From Phymatolithon calcareum (lineage: Eukaryota; Rhodophyta; Florideophyceae; Hapalidiales), in the NCBI GenBank assembly GCA_977006965.1, contig OZ345353.1:4650001-4714000 (forward strand): a stretch of 64,000 nucleotides of DNA. The letters are read 5' to 3'. The position numbers and the translations under genes are program-made. Every line of letters begins with the position of its first letter. Positions within the stretch are counted from its first letter, which is position 1. Below the pieces are notes generated by a model that saw only the letters and a list, made by a program, of their open reading frames with translations, was not told the origin of the DNA and did not search any database. Below, in pieces: positions 44,316 through 55,099 of this stretch.

Positions 44316-45186
44316 TTTTTTGAATTTATTAAACGCCCTCAGAAACACTCATAAGACTGTAAGGGAGACGCGTTTCAGATGCTACTACCTTGGTAGCTCC
44401 GTTAATCTGTTAAAGCCCGCAAAACACGGGCTCGTTGCTATCATCGTAGCCCTAGCTGCAAAAACCCTCCTCCAGAGAAGGTGGAGGGAAAAGCTTCGAG
44501 TCCACTTGTCCTGTTCGTAGGAATCTCAGCGTCGCCGTTCTATTGTCTTGGTCTATTCCATGTCGTCATAAAAGACGATTGTGAGGAATAGTACTTTGTC
44601 AAGTGCCTTTTCAGTCACACTAGTCTCCTCTTCTGTTAGTCGATATCTTTGAAGCTACACTTCGAGCTTGTTCATGAGAATTGGTACGATTTCACCGAAT
44701 TTGTCTTCCAGAAGTTTTGTACTCAATGGGGGAAAACGTCCGAATGCCCATTTAATCGCCAATTGGCGGTGACGTGCTTTCGGTAGTCTGATGATGGCGG
44801 GAGTAGACCCGGGAATATCATAAGGAATTTTCCTCTTTCTGCTCGCCTCCAAGCCGCCTCCTTCGTCTTTAAAGAGCAGGTCGCTCAACGATTTTGCTGA
44901 AACTCGCTGCTTAAGATGGGTTAGTGCCGTCTCGAATAGGTCGTGATGTAGAATGTAGAATTAATGATATGTCACGACACACCCTTTGCAATTCCTCAAC
45001 GTCTCTTTCCTCTCTTGGGACTGCGAGCAAGCCCATTTTCCTTGTTCTGGCTCGCTCAAGCATTCGTAACGCTAGAACTAGTCTTCTGTCTTCCGCATTA
45101 TGTATGCGACAGAGAAAACGAAGTCTCGCGGGTCAATTTTTTGCGATTGGACCAAATACTTGTCCGAAAAAAGTCTTCTCCATGTC

Positions 45187-46494
45187 TTTCTTTCTTTATT
45201 GCAGATGACGTTAATTTTTAAGTTAACGCCTAAACTTGCTCTCGAGCAAGTTCTCTTCGTTCAAATATTGGATTATCGCTACGGGTTTCTCTCTGCACAG
45301 ATCTTCTACCGTTTTGCTCCGAACTCTGCCGATGAATTTCCGTCGACTAACAGCCCGACCCGAACAATGTAGTATCATATGTTCCACAGTTTCCTTCACA
45401 CCATACGGGCATTTCTTGCACATTGGGTCGTGAGGAAGTGGCTCATTCTCGTTGTGTCCATGGTGAAAGCTGGCGACGATTGGACAGCAATTAGTTATGA
45501 GCTGGTTGAGTATTACCTCAGCCCGTCTATGTGAGATGTGTAGGTCTTCCGGGAGTGTCGGGATAGTAACTGGTTTGCTTCTACAAGGCGGTTTGATAAT
45601 GGATCGTGCCGCTTCCATGGTGAGATGTACCGCTTGATGTGATAGCAGGCTTGATTCCGAGATTCCCCGGCGCGCGAGCTCATCAGCAGCCTCATTTTTC
45701 GGGACTCCGCAGTGACTCGGTATCCAAATGCCTTCTATGTGAATCTCCTGTGCCATGATTTGTTCCATAAGATTCCATAGTTTCCGAACCATCTCTCCAA
45801 ACATCCGCGGCTGGCCGTTGAGTGCGTCTATGCAGCTCTTGCTGTCGGTGAACCATCAGATAGTGCTACCGATCGATATCGGTAGACTGGATGCTGCCTG
45901 AAATGCGTGTACGGCCGCAAAAGCCTCGGCGTCGAATGAGGAGCCAATGGCCCCAGCGGACAGCCCTTCTTCCAGTATCGCTTCTTCTCCGGGCAGCACC
46001 AAAACGCCCGCACCACCGACCTGCGGTGGGATTGTACGGTACATGTCCAGTGTGTAATCATCTTCATCGCATAGGATAACTCGCTGCTTCGAGGCCGTCG
46101 GGGTCGTTTCGTAGGCATACTCGTCCCCGTCGTCGTAGACCAAGAGGACATCCGGCGGCTTGCCGTGTCGAGCTTCAAACCGTTTCGCTGCGTCGTGGTT
46201 CTGATGTTCGGTAGAGTTGAATTTCTTCAAGGTCGCGGTGTACCAACCTTCGTCCCATTTTACGGAGACGCGTTCTCCGTGATTCTGATGCCAGACGTGA
46301 GCTTGCGGTATTTCTCCCACACTTCCATCTGTCCATATTTCGATATCCGCTGTTCTCACTGCATTACGCTCCAAAATAACGGCCTCTGTGGCGGCGCGCT
46401 TCTACTACGGTTCATCCTTCGCGGAAATAGGCGTTATGAAGGTCGTAAACCTGTTGCTTGAGCGATCCTTCCCGATTGGTGAGTGGAATCCCCT
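45187..46494 (-). mobile_element. nested RNase H-bearing retroelement, 11-bp TSD
   Basis: TTCTCCATGTC (45176-45186) and TTCTCCACGTC (46495-46505) bracket it; the one mismatch is a CpG-type transition. The 1308-bp insert is 5'-truncated just upstream of RNase H and ends GCAATAAAGAAAGAAAG at the TSD. It splits the RT host between VEK and EKTFF. A plus-strand relative of its 3' end lies at 21152-21440. Confidence 0.92.
45223..46374 (-). pseudogene. retroelement RNase H with internal Tudor-like insert and C-terminal zinc-binding segment
   Basis: From 46374 the frame is open to TGA at 45856-45858 (CGA to TGA likely) and then on to 45223, about 380 codons. RNase H motifs: IWTDGSVGE (residues 13-21, first Asp), SSFDAEAFAAVHA (Glu), FTDSKSCIDAL just after the TGA (second Asp), IWIPSHCGVPKNEAADELARRG (His and last Asp; about 45715). 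Between residues 21 and 120 lie about 95 extra residues holding GERVSVKWDEGWYTATLKKF and LLVYDDGDEYAYE, the pattern of a Tudor-type barrel; GGAGVLVLPG then resumes RNase H. C-terminal MCKKCPYGVKETVEHMILHC is a CCHC-type motif usual at the end of such polyproteins. RNase H degrades the RNA strand of the RNA-DNA hybrid made during retrotransposition. Apart from one stop, all key residues are present. Confidence 0.8.
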
Positions 46495-47143
46495 TTCTCC
46501 ACGTCTGCAATAGCTGTTTGAACTCTTGTTGTCCATGTCGTCAGATGCATGGCATATTCCCATCTTGGCTGTATCAAAGCCTTGTACATCTTGATTGCTT
46601 TTAAGGGGCTGAGTCTCCGGGCTGTTACACCAAGGGATCTCAGCTGATACATTGCTATCTTGACCTGTCGGATGCGTTCAAGCATTTTCTTGTCGATAAC
46701 TCCCTCACTGCTGAGTGATATGCCAAGGTATAGGACTTCTTTGACTTTTGTCAGCGTTTTCCCAGAAAGCTTGAATGTGGGTGATCTTGTGCCTTCGGAG
46801 AGAAGAACTTCGCTCTTCCCTGCTTTCGTGTTCCACCTCATTTGCCTATCTCTCGCCCATTGCGAAGAAATATTTAACAGTCTCTGTAGTCCGACTGCTG
46901 ATTTTTCCGTTAGGAGCATGTCGTCCGCGAAAAGAACTGCTGCCACGTCGGCAACATCCCTTGGAACTTGGCTTATTCTTTCTGCGAATTCGTCCATGAG
47001 TAGATTATACAAACTTGGGCTCAGCGGGGATCCCTGAGGTACTCCCCTGTCGATTAGAAACCACTTTTGCTGGGGATCACTAATCGTTGATACCCAGGAC
47101 GGTGTCAAGAAAACCTCGATCATCTCGCATAGGTCATGTTGTT

Positions 47144-47450
47144 TTGACAGACACGTGGTGTTTACAAATTTGGGTACCGAACTTCCTGCTATTTTTCTGG
47201 TTGTGCGATGGACGCATGTTAGATTTGACATCAACGGTTCCTTGTGACTCAAGTCGGACTTTAAGTGATTGATGACTCTTGGCGAAGACGTTTTCCCTTC
47301 CTGACTCAGTCGGGAATTTTAGTTTACATGGAAAGCTATACAAGTGTCGTGGGGAAGAGTATCGGAAGGAAAGCCGTCGTTTCTGTTCCAAGTGTGTGGG
47401 CGCCTGTTCATTTTAAGAACGGACAGCGCAGTTGTGAGATCCTACTTTCC
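47144..47450 (+). pseudogene. NLR-family linker fragment, part 2
   Basis: Continues 44205-44315 across the insertion: RHVVFTN, IFLVVRWTHVRFDING, KSDFKCLMTLGEDVF, then MESYTSVVGKSIGRKAV, each matching 1120-780 on the minus strand (DARWKHVQFDICG, SDFECLTNLGEDDF, MESGTSFVETSIGRKAV). DNA identity is high. It is broken by stops near 47225 and 47300. The protein function after the linker is unclear. Confidence 0.7.
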
Positions 47451-47455
47451 GATAA

Positions 47456-48245
47456 GTTGCAACCGGTTGCAATCAGTGCCAACCGGTCCCAGACGGTCCC
47501 AGACGGTGGGAAAGAAGCACACAAGGTGTGACACCGTGATATACACGTCATTATGACTGATATACACGGGTCATTACAGTCAGAACTGTCAAATCAGTCA
47601 AAACAGTCATATCGGTCAATAATAAATACGTCGTGTGCACGCCGGTTGAGTAGACCAACCACGAGACGCATTTGTGGCATTCTACATGCCTGCGCATTCA
47701 GTTTGGATCCAGCTGTGACCAGAAGTTTTCACCAGAACATCTGCCTGGGTGAGTGTCTCATAGATCGATCAGGACAAGATGTTGCAATCGGTTGCAACCG
47801 GTTGCAATCAGTGCCAACCGGTCCCAGGCAGATGTTCTGGTGAAAACTTCTGGTCACAGCTGGATCCAAACTGAATGCGCAGGCATGTAGAATGCCACAA
47901 ATGTGTCTCGTGGTTGGTCTTCTCAACCGGCGTGCACACGACGAATTTATTATTGACCGATATGACTGTTTTGACTGATTTGACAGTTCTGACTGTAATG
48001 ACCCGTGTATATCAGTCATAATGACGTGTATATCACGGTGTCACACCTTGCGTGCTTCTTTCCTACCGTCTGGGACCGATTGCGACCTGTTCCAACAGAT
48101 TGCAACATCTTGTCCGGATCGGGCTATGAGACACTCACCCAGGCAGATGTTCTGGTGAAAACGTCTGGTCACAGCTGGATCCAAACTGAATGTGGAGGCA
48201 TGTAGAATGCCAGAAATGCGTCTGGTGGTTGGTCTACTCAAGCGC
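47456..48245. repeat. fold-back (inverted repeat) element with a third partial arm
   Basis: Arms of roughly 290 bp (about 47456-47760 and 47826-48115) are nearly perfect inverse complements in their central 220 bp, so both strands encode almost the same peptide. The spacer is about 65 bp with TTGCAACCGGTTGCAATC palindromes. From about 48115 to 48245 a second, more diverged copy of the right arm follows. Each arm contains a run of CAGTCA-like words spaced 9-10 bp apart and GGTCCCAGACGGT repeats. The arms are far more alike than other repeats here, so the element is young or kept alike by conversion. No TSD was identified. Confidence 0.88.
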
Positions 48246-48591
48246 CATGCTCACGATTTATTTCTATTTTTTTCACCGTTGGGCAGTTTTTCGCAGGTGT
48301 GCAAAACCTACCATTGTCTATACTACAACTCACACTGTGTCATCTCTACCCGCAAGCTGTGTTTTCTCTCTACAAACGTTCTTAGAGGAGCGCAAGGCTC
48401 CTGATCGCCCAACCAAAGACTTGATTCCCAGAGCATTGGAGTCAAATAGGGCGAATACGGTAGCTTTGTTGCAGCAGCACAGTAACCACTGCGCTCATCA
48501 AGCTCTTAAAGTGCAGTTTCGAGAATTATTGACTCTTTGTCTGGGGATGATGAATCACCTAAAGACCGCCGCCAAGACAGCTCTCGTCACT

Positions 48592-48762
48592 TTTTTTTGA
48601 ATTTTGAATTTATTACACGCCCTCAGAAACACACATAAGACTGTAAAGGAGATGTGTTCCAGATGCTACTTCCTTGGTAGCTCCGTTACTCTGTTCAAGC
48701 CCGCAAAACCCGGGCTCGTTGCTATCGTCGCAGCCCTAGCTGCAAAAACATTCCTCCAGAGA
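48592..48762 (-). mobile_element. 171-bp retroelement 3' end in TRRAP copy B, 13-bp TSD
   Basis: AGCTCTCGTCACT at 48579-48591 repeats exactly at 48763-48775. Copy A (about 38545) has it once and no insert. Same family as 29017-29223; poly(T) at the left is the tail of a minus-strand insertion. Confidence 0.95.
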
Positions 48763-50524
48763 AGCTCTCGTCACTGCAAAACGAGGAACACCTGAGTACA
48801 AGTCTGCATCAAATAAGGTCGGTTCGTTAAAAAAGCTCTACGATCGCTTTGTGGAAGCATATCGAGAAGCCCAATGGAAGCAGACTCTTGTGCAAGTGCA
48901 GACTCGAGCGCATCAAGCACAAGTTCTTCCGCAGGTGCAATCTCAGCAGTCCGGTGGAGTGCCTGCTTCTCGAAATCATTCGCACTGCCAAGTTTGTGAA
49001 TTCGATGTCTCCGATGCAAGCGGTTATTCTTCAAAAACTCCTAATGGGAAGGGAAGGGCAACTGGATCGCATAGAGGCACACCTGTGAATAACGGTGACG
49101 AGTGTCAACCTGGAATTCACAGGGCGAAGACAGTGGGACGGTCCTTTCTCCTCGACAGAGCCCGCAATATTCCAGAGTCGCTTATTTCGTTGTGCATTCG
49201 CCTCCGCGGACACCGCTCGAGCTTGGCGATGTTTTTATGGCACGGCTTGTGAAAACGCACCAAAGTCTTTATATGAACATCAAGCGAATTACATATTCCT
49301 TAGCGAAGAGGATAAAATCTCAACAAGAGGAACAACTACTGCACCTCATTAATGCTTTGTTGCACCTCTATAATCAACTATCTTTTCAGTCAGAAAAGGA
49401 AGTACCATCATCCTTGCGATCCGCTCTGGAAGATGTTTCACCACTGTGCTTAGGAAAACCCACGATGGATCTGCCACATCCACCTGTCTTTGAAAAAATT
49501 CACCCACATATGGCTCAACTGAAGCCAGTGTTTGAGGCTGAATAAGCTTCGCAAGTTTGCAGGACTTCCCATCTCGTATCGAACAGTTTTTCGCGCGATT
49601 GCGGCAGTGACAGTGGAAGAACATTTTCCAACGTCGTGTGGACTGCTTGGGAGCCACTCGAAATATGGAGATCATGGGCCACCATCTGATTGAATTTACG
49701 GCTTTGATGTTGAAGTGATTGGCCGGTGTCTCGTGGCAGAAGCTGTGTAAATGAGTACCGGCTCTCTTACGACTATTGAAAAGCTCTGTGCTGATTCTGC
49801 TGTTGTCCATCGTCATTCTGGGACCGCCCGAGGGGTATGTGTGCTCGGAAAGAATGGAAAGGAGTATCGATTTATTCTTGAGACCAGCGCCAATGCAACC
49901 GTGCAACCAGCGGGAGAAAGAGCTGACCAATTATGCCGCCTTCTCAATGCATGATTCTTCTCTCGGTATGACGGATCGTAGATCCACCACGCTTGCTCCG
50001 GATGGAATCGAATCATAGCTCGAGCGGCAGGCAGAGAAGCAGGAGTGCTTTCCTAATTGGCTAACAAAAATAAGGACTTTCCAACCCGGGTCATCCCTTT
50101 GAAGGACGGCGGCTGAAGATTGGGCCATTGTGACATCAAGTTCCACTCGTATCTGTTATAGTCTACTGTAGTCGTAAGGACGGGGAGTTGGTCAAAAACT
50201 CCGAAACCTGCATAAAAGAAAGAAAGAAAAATAAGGACCTGCAGTAATCTGAGTAGAAGATAATTTAGCAATAAAGCACTGCCTTGCGAGCCCCGCGAAG
50301 AGGAGAAAGCAGTTTCTCTCGGTATGAGGAACCAAAGCCTCGCAGAACTCGAATTGAAGTTCCAAAACTCATTCCTACTAGTCATCACTCTCGTCTTGTC
50401 TCCTAAGACCCTCACACGTATTTATTGGCGGAGGGCCAGAGAGAGCCGGCGAAGGACTCAGCGTAATGGGCAATAGGGCGAGAAGCAAGGACGCGAAGCG
50501 TCTATTGCGGCACCCGTGAAAGGT

Positions 50525-50640
50525 AGATATTTATTTAAAAGTTACCAACGCATCTGCTGACGCTCGGGGCAACTTTCCTTAGGCCAAGAGATTTTGGCTA
50601 GATTCTGTCTTGAAGGTGTTTTCTTTTCTTGTTGGTGTAA
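50525..50640 (-). mobile_element. (CTT)n SINE-like fragment, tail lost
   Basis: Minus orientation: AGTTGCCCCGAGCGTCAGCAG, then GGTAACTTTTAAATAAATATC, preceded by AGAATCTAGCCAAAATCTCTTGG as in the copy at 4134. It is absent from the left arm at about 36770. Confidence 0.75.
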
Positions 50641-52432
50641 CATGATTCAGTGGATTACAAAAACCAACCTCTAGTCTCCTTACGAAGTTTGTCAAGAGAA
50701 TGTTCCTCACACCTGTCTGTTAAATTGGCTTTCGTCGCGAATTGCGACGCCAAATCTGTTTTTTGCGTTCTGCAGGAAATTCGCCGAGACTCTTGTTTCA
50801 AGCTGTCTTAATTGCTACTTGTTCGCCGTTGGAGCAGGTCTACAGCAAAATTTCTCATTCTCTTTGGAGATTGGTTCTATACTCAATTTGAATGTTCGCC
50901 CTTTTGTTTCACCTACCACGGGGGTGTAGAAGTTCGATGAGGACAATATGCGCAATTTTTGGGACCCATCGTCTTGAGAGGGCCCTTGCTTAGATCGATG
51001 ACGGTGATGATGGAAGAGCTTCGTCCAATCCTGACCTTGTTTGTGTATATCTTGACACTATTCTGTGCCACGACTTCGCTGTGTTTGTGTGTCACAACGC
51101 GGGTCAATGACTTCGTCCAGGTCACAGAGCGGTCCAGTCGGCGGGGAAGCATCAATATTAGAGAAGATATTACACAGAAGCTTGGAGAATGCATTGTAGA
51201 GGGTAGATCCTGCGTTTGCTCTACAGGAAGGGTGCAATCGGGATGATGTCACTGAAGTTCCTCTCTGATCTCATGGAAATAATGCGCTGATTGAACGCAC
51301 TGAGACGGTGAATGACCTTTCCAAAGTGGATTCAAGTTGGTAACCATGGTTCTTAGTCCGTATCTTAAAGTGTAGTTCGAAATAACAGCGAAGCAGAAAT
51401 AACCTTATGAATTTCTTTTATATCCCTAAAAGCAAAATATTGCACTCGCTTGCCTTTTAAGTTCGCTTCACGCTTGGGCAGAAGTGTGTGTATCTTCTAG
51501 TGAGACTTTTACATTGACGTGATCTCAGCATGCAGCCCGGTAAAAGCAATTGGAAATTGTCCTGAGTGTCCAGGAACTGAATGACGGGTTCAGCTCTCAA
51601 ATGATACGACGGCAGATGCCGCACATCCGTACAACTTGGATAGGCAGAAACTCCAAGAATGTAGTGCCTTCGGGAAGATATCTTTCTACTCTCTTCGTCA
51701 GAAACTTCGATGGGATGTAGGGACTTCGGCAAGGTGCGCTAATTCTGGTGGGTCAGAAACTCCGCAGGGATGTAGTGACTTCGGCAGGAGTGGTCCAGTC
51801 CAATGATACGCAATGGATGGTTCCTCGGTAGTGCGAATGCGTTTCTGACTTTCGCCGAAAGAGTAAGTTTATCTTTCGATATCCTTGGGGTTTGGTTTGT
51901 GGTTGGTAAAGTTGGTGATGGTGGCTTCCTGTAGAATAGGGAATATGGAGTCTCTACGTCACTCCATCTACATATGACGGTTTAGCTGCATTCTCACAAG
52001 GTATGCGAAGTGTCAGCGCGCGGCACAGTGCCTTTCACATCGTCACTGATCTGCGTCAGTAGAATTCTTGTATCACAGTCGGTCGATATTGCTTGCAGAT
52101 AACGGTACTTCCACTCGACTGTCGGTTTCCAACGGATTGAAAAACTCCCTATCAGTGGTTAGCGAGACAAAACGCTAAGGCGAGGAAACGGAGAACCAAA
52201 AGTTTGGAAGGGCAGCCAGTCGAAAAATCATATGCTACTATTTTTATGGAAAAGGATTTGAAGACAACTTTTTCGAGCTCGGAAACGTGGTGTGGGGCAT
52301 GAAATTTCTTCGAAATGGAGAGTGCAAATCCCTGGAGCGAAAATCTCTATTAGGAAATTCCATGACAAGGATATCTCCGAAACTCGAAAAGGTCGCCCAT
52401 CGAATATTTGGAACTGGAGGCCAATACTACGG

Positions 52433-52633
52433 AACTGGAACTGGAACTGGGTTTAATTGAAGCTCTCGTTGTCAAATTAGCACCTGAGAGACTTTTCAAA
52501 GCGCTATATGTTCTTGCTGACGTTTCTGTTTTTTTGGGCAAAGTTTTTGGATTGTGTCTATCGCGATGTCCAATCACGTTTTTTCTTGTTTTGAAACCAG
52601 GCGCCTTGCCATGAGATTTTACATTTCCGATAA
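52433..52633 (-). mobile_element. 201-bp retroelement 3' end with (CCAGTT)n tail, 13-bp TSD
   Basis: GCCAATACTACGG occurs at 52420-52432 and 52634-52646. On the minus strand the body matches the CTCTCAGGTGC family of 7237-7458, but its tail is CCAGTTCCAGTTCCAGTT and not CCAT repeats. Confidence 0.92.
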
Positions 52634-53100
52634 GCCAATACTACGGCTGCCATATATGAGGGAGGTATAGAGCAGTGCTTTAAAGGAAGCTCATCCGGCA
52701 AGAACGTCGGTTTCTTGCACTCTCAGGGTCGGCAAAGTAGTCGGCACTCGCTCTCGCCAATTGTGACTTCCTTGAGATGCGATCCATTACTCGCTGCTAT
52801 AAGCGCTGCCGTATAAACTATCGGATTCCCAACTTACTGGCTGGGGGTTGCAGAGTACACCACACGAATACCGACACTATACTATCACTGTTAGGTCTAG
52901 CGGCCACCTCGATACGCACGTGCGAGTCAGTGACCCAACTTGGCGATCTCTCGGGCCTCCCTTCCTGTGATCTTCGGCCTATCACTGTCTGGTCCAACGG
53001 CTACCGCGATACGCACGTGCGAGTCAGTGACTGTCCTGTGATTATTTAGACTGTCGGGTCTGTCCGTTATAACGAGCTGACACTTGCGGGTGGCCATCCG

Positions 53101-53415
53101 ATGTGGTCGCTCTATAGGATCTGCCCTAAGTCTTGTGCTGTCATTGTCTTTCTTAGCCTTCTTGTTTCTCCGTTTGCCGAGCTCGCATTGCAAGCCACAG
53201 TCTTGTTCAACAACAAGAGACATACACTGCAGTTTCAGATTGCCAGTGACATGGCACAGGTTCATCGAAACACAATTTTGCTTCCAGCCAAAGATGGCCA
53301 CAGAATTGATCCTACTATGGCAGAGCACAGCAATTATGAAAGGCCAGAAAATAGTTACCGTCGTCGATCTAAAAGCGGCATAGAAAATAATCCCGAAGGT
53401 GAGCTTTCTGAATGA
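53101..53415 (+). CDS. possible small secreted protein, unknown
   Basis: 104 codons from ATG at 53101. The first 28 residues read like a signal peptide: a short basic start, hydrophobic core SCAVIVFLSLLVS, then small residues before FAELALQA. The remainder is polar with one TILLPAKDG stretch and ends in a basic-acidic tail. There is no family I recognise, no close relative in the window and no visible promoter. It might be a first exon or chance. It lies in the right-arm-specific block. Confidence 0.3.
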   Translation: MWSLYRICPKSCAVIVFLSLLVSPFAELALQATVLFNNKRHTLQFQIASDMAQVHRNTILLPAKDGHRIDPTMAEHSNYERPENSYRRRSKSGIENNPEGELSE

Positions 53416-55099
53416 AGATAACTTGCGTTCAATGCTACACGTCGGGAAATGAAACTGAACGCGACAATGAGACAGCCCAACCGCTCTGACAGGATGAGAT
53501 GCAAGCACGTCAAGAAAGCACTGGTCTCAACTGATCTGCACTATGGGAGAGTTGTCCTAGTAGTCGCTTCACGTGTACGATATGCAGCAGACTCAAAACG
53601 CCGACCAAAGACGTCAACTTCCTCTCAGCAACCGGTGTAGAATTCCAATCCATGCTGAACGTTTCCTTCGAGCGTACGGAAGCTAGAAGAATGGCTAGAT
53701 GCGGTAGGAAATGAAGTGCGAGTAGAATGTCTGTTGTGATCAATATCACGGGTGAAGAAAAGGATTTTACCTGTGGAAACGTGAAATGCAGATTACTGCA
53801 CAGAAAAGAACAACGGAAGAAAGGAGTTGAGGCAATTGATAATCCAGAATCATGAGAATTCGCAGAGAAAGGGACGAATGACTTGTTCACTAATCACGAC
53901 TGGCCTCTGGAATGAGATGCACTTAAGAGGAATAAGAGAAGGTCATCCGAATACAGAGAACTTACAATGACGTGCTAAAAGGTACTTCTGGCGAATTGTC
54001 GACTTCAAGATACGGAATTTTGAAAGGAGCAGAGTGTACGCGTTGTATAACCCTCTCACACTACATATCCATTTGTGGACAGATGTGGACCGAGTTGAAC
54101 ATCCTACTTTTTGAATATATTCCGCAGATTTTTCGTAAGAATGATTGTAAAATAGTCCATATCAGGTATCGGAAACCACCTTTCGACTATTTCCTGCATT
54201 TAACGAGCATAAACACTATTCTCATTTCCTTTTCAAGCATTCTTAAGGTCCTAGTAATTATATGCGACCAGGTTGCAAAGCAAGAGTAAAGCACTTGTAG
54301 CCCAAAATGTTGCGTTTTGGTCAGGAAAGGAAGGTTTTAGTCCACGAAGCAACTGCCTGAAACCTTTTCCATTTCTCGCGTGTTGGGGAAGAGGAAAATG
54401 AACATGTCTAGGTATTGCGATGAGGAATGCTTACAGCATGAAATGAGATGCGTAGCCGAACAAGCGAGCCCTCTTCATAGTCTAAACGAATAGGCATATG
54501 TAGAGACAAAAAGCGATACTCTGCTTGTAGCTTCGCACGCGGTGCACAAAATCACTTCAAACCTTCTCGGCTCGGACGCATGTCAGCGAAGAAGGATGAG
54601 AAATAATCCCCGAAGTATTGCAATGGGTGAGAACCATAAATTTATTTTGCTGTGTCCGATAAGCCTCAATTAATGCAATTCGAGGGGGTTAACAGTTTAG
54701 GATATGAGCGTGGACTCATCACGTATGCTGTATGACGCATTACAGCATTGTTGTACACATATCAAGTTGTTTGAATGTCCTAACGCCGCTTCAATGAACT
54801 CATTCACGAATGAGTAGATGCTCCTTGTAGTCCAATGTCATATTGCTGTTCTTATCGCAAGCCGTAGCTCGATTGCACTATATGTTTCAATTCAAGAAAG
54901 TGGGCAAAGCAAAACTGATCTATTGGGGAGCGAAGACCATTCCGTAAAAGTGAAATTGGTGCCACCCCTGCTCCTTAGTCTCCATCAAATTTCTTGAATG
55001 TGGGGTGATTTTAGGCCATTCACCCGTTCCCGAGTCTCTACTTAGCAATTCGAAGTGGGGCTTAGTCGCGAGAAAAGTAGCGCCTTCATGCAACTACCG

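Larger units (their letters stand above)
44316..47143 (-). mobile_element. 5'-truncated lineage-1 retrotransposon, host of a nested element, 13-bp TSD
   Basis: TTGAGAGGCACGT (44303-44315) and TTGACAGACACGT (47144-47156) flank it, 11 of 13 matching. Minus strand: RT from 47143 with RGVPQGSPLSPSLYNLLMDE (about 47030), LFADDMLL (about 46925) and KALIQPRWEYAMHL (about 46560) to VEKG at 46495. It is interrupted by 46494-45187 and resumes as EKTFFGQVFGP (45176), then the lineage C-terminal block (YDIPGSTPAIIRLPKARHRQL, 44770) and the 3' UTR at 44515-44316. The catalytic FADD is intact, the best RT core in the window. The fingers and endonuclease are missing. Confidence 0.9.
48342..50850 (+). pseudogene. 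Tra1/TRRAP pseudokinase pseudogene copy B
   Basis: Plus strand, same order as copy A: QFRELLTLCLGMMNHLKTAAKTALVT (first 20 of these at about 48513), a retroelement insertion at 48592-48762, AYREAQWKQTLVQVQ, a frameshift near 49135, LLHLINALLHLYNQLSFQ (49330), then SAVVHRHSGTARGVCVLG and KNGKEYRFIL (about 49800-49880), and a C-lobe remnant RRQICFLRSAGNSPR near 50750. In copy A LYVLG stands where VCVLG is here. Lesions differ from copy A, so both decayed separately after duplication. A TRRAP-type scaffold call rests on the same motifs as copy A. Confidence 0.7.
50850..54540. other. right-arm-specific block, mostly unrecognised
   Basis: About 3.7 kb with no partner in the left arm. It holds imperfect tandem units of about 65 bp around CAGAAACTCC..GGGATGTAGTGACTTCGGCA (51640-51800), the repeat shared with 39830-40075 (51960-52240), a TSD-flanked insertion (52433-52633), a two-copy tandem of about 105 bp (52880-53040, CGATACGCACGTGCGAGTCAG) and a possible small secreted-protein frame (53101-53415). 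The rest shows nothing I can name. Confidence 0.6.

Noticed and set aside
45236-45433. Plus-strand frames repeated at 21.1-21.5 kb
   Set aside because: They are antisense to the RNase H element tail; the motifs read only on the other strand.
13157-46374. Nuclear code with UGA as a sense codon
   Set aside because: TGA appears to be the natural stop of the membrane-protein frame, TAA and TAG also break frames here, and CGA to TGA change explains the internal cases more simply.
47553-48019. Two overlapping 96-codon genes encoding nearly the same peptide on opposite strands
   Set aside because: The identity is a by-product of the inverted-repeat arms, not evidence for coding.
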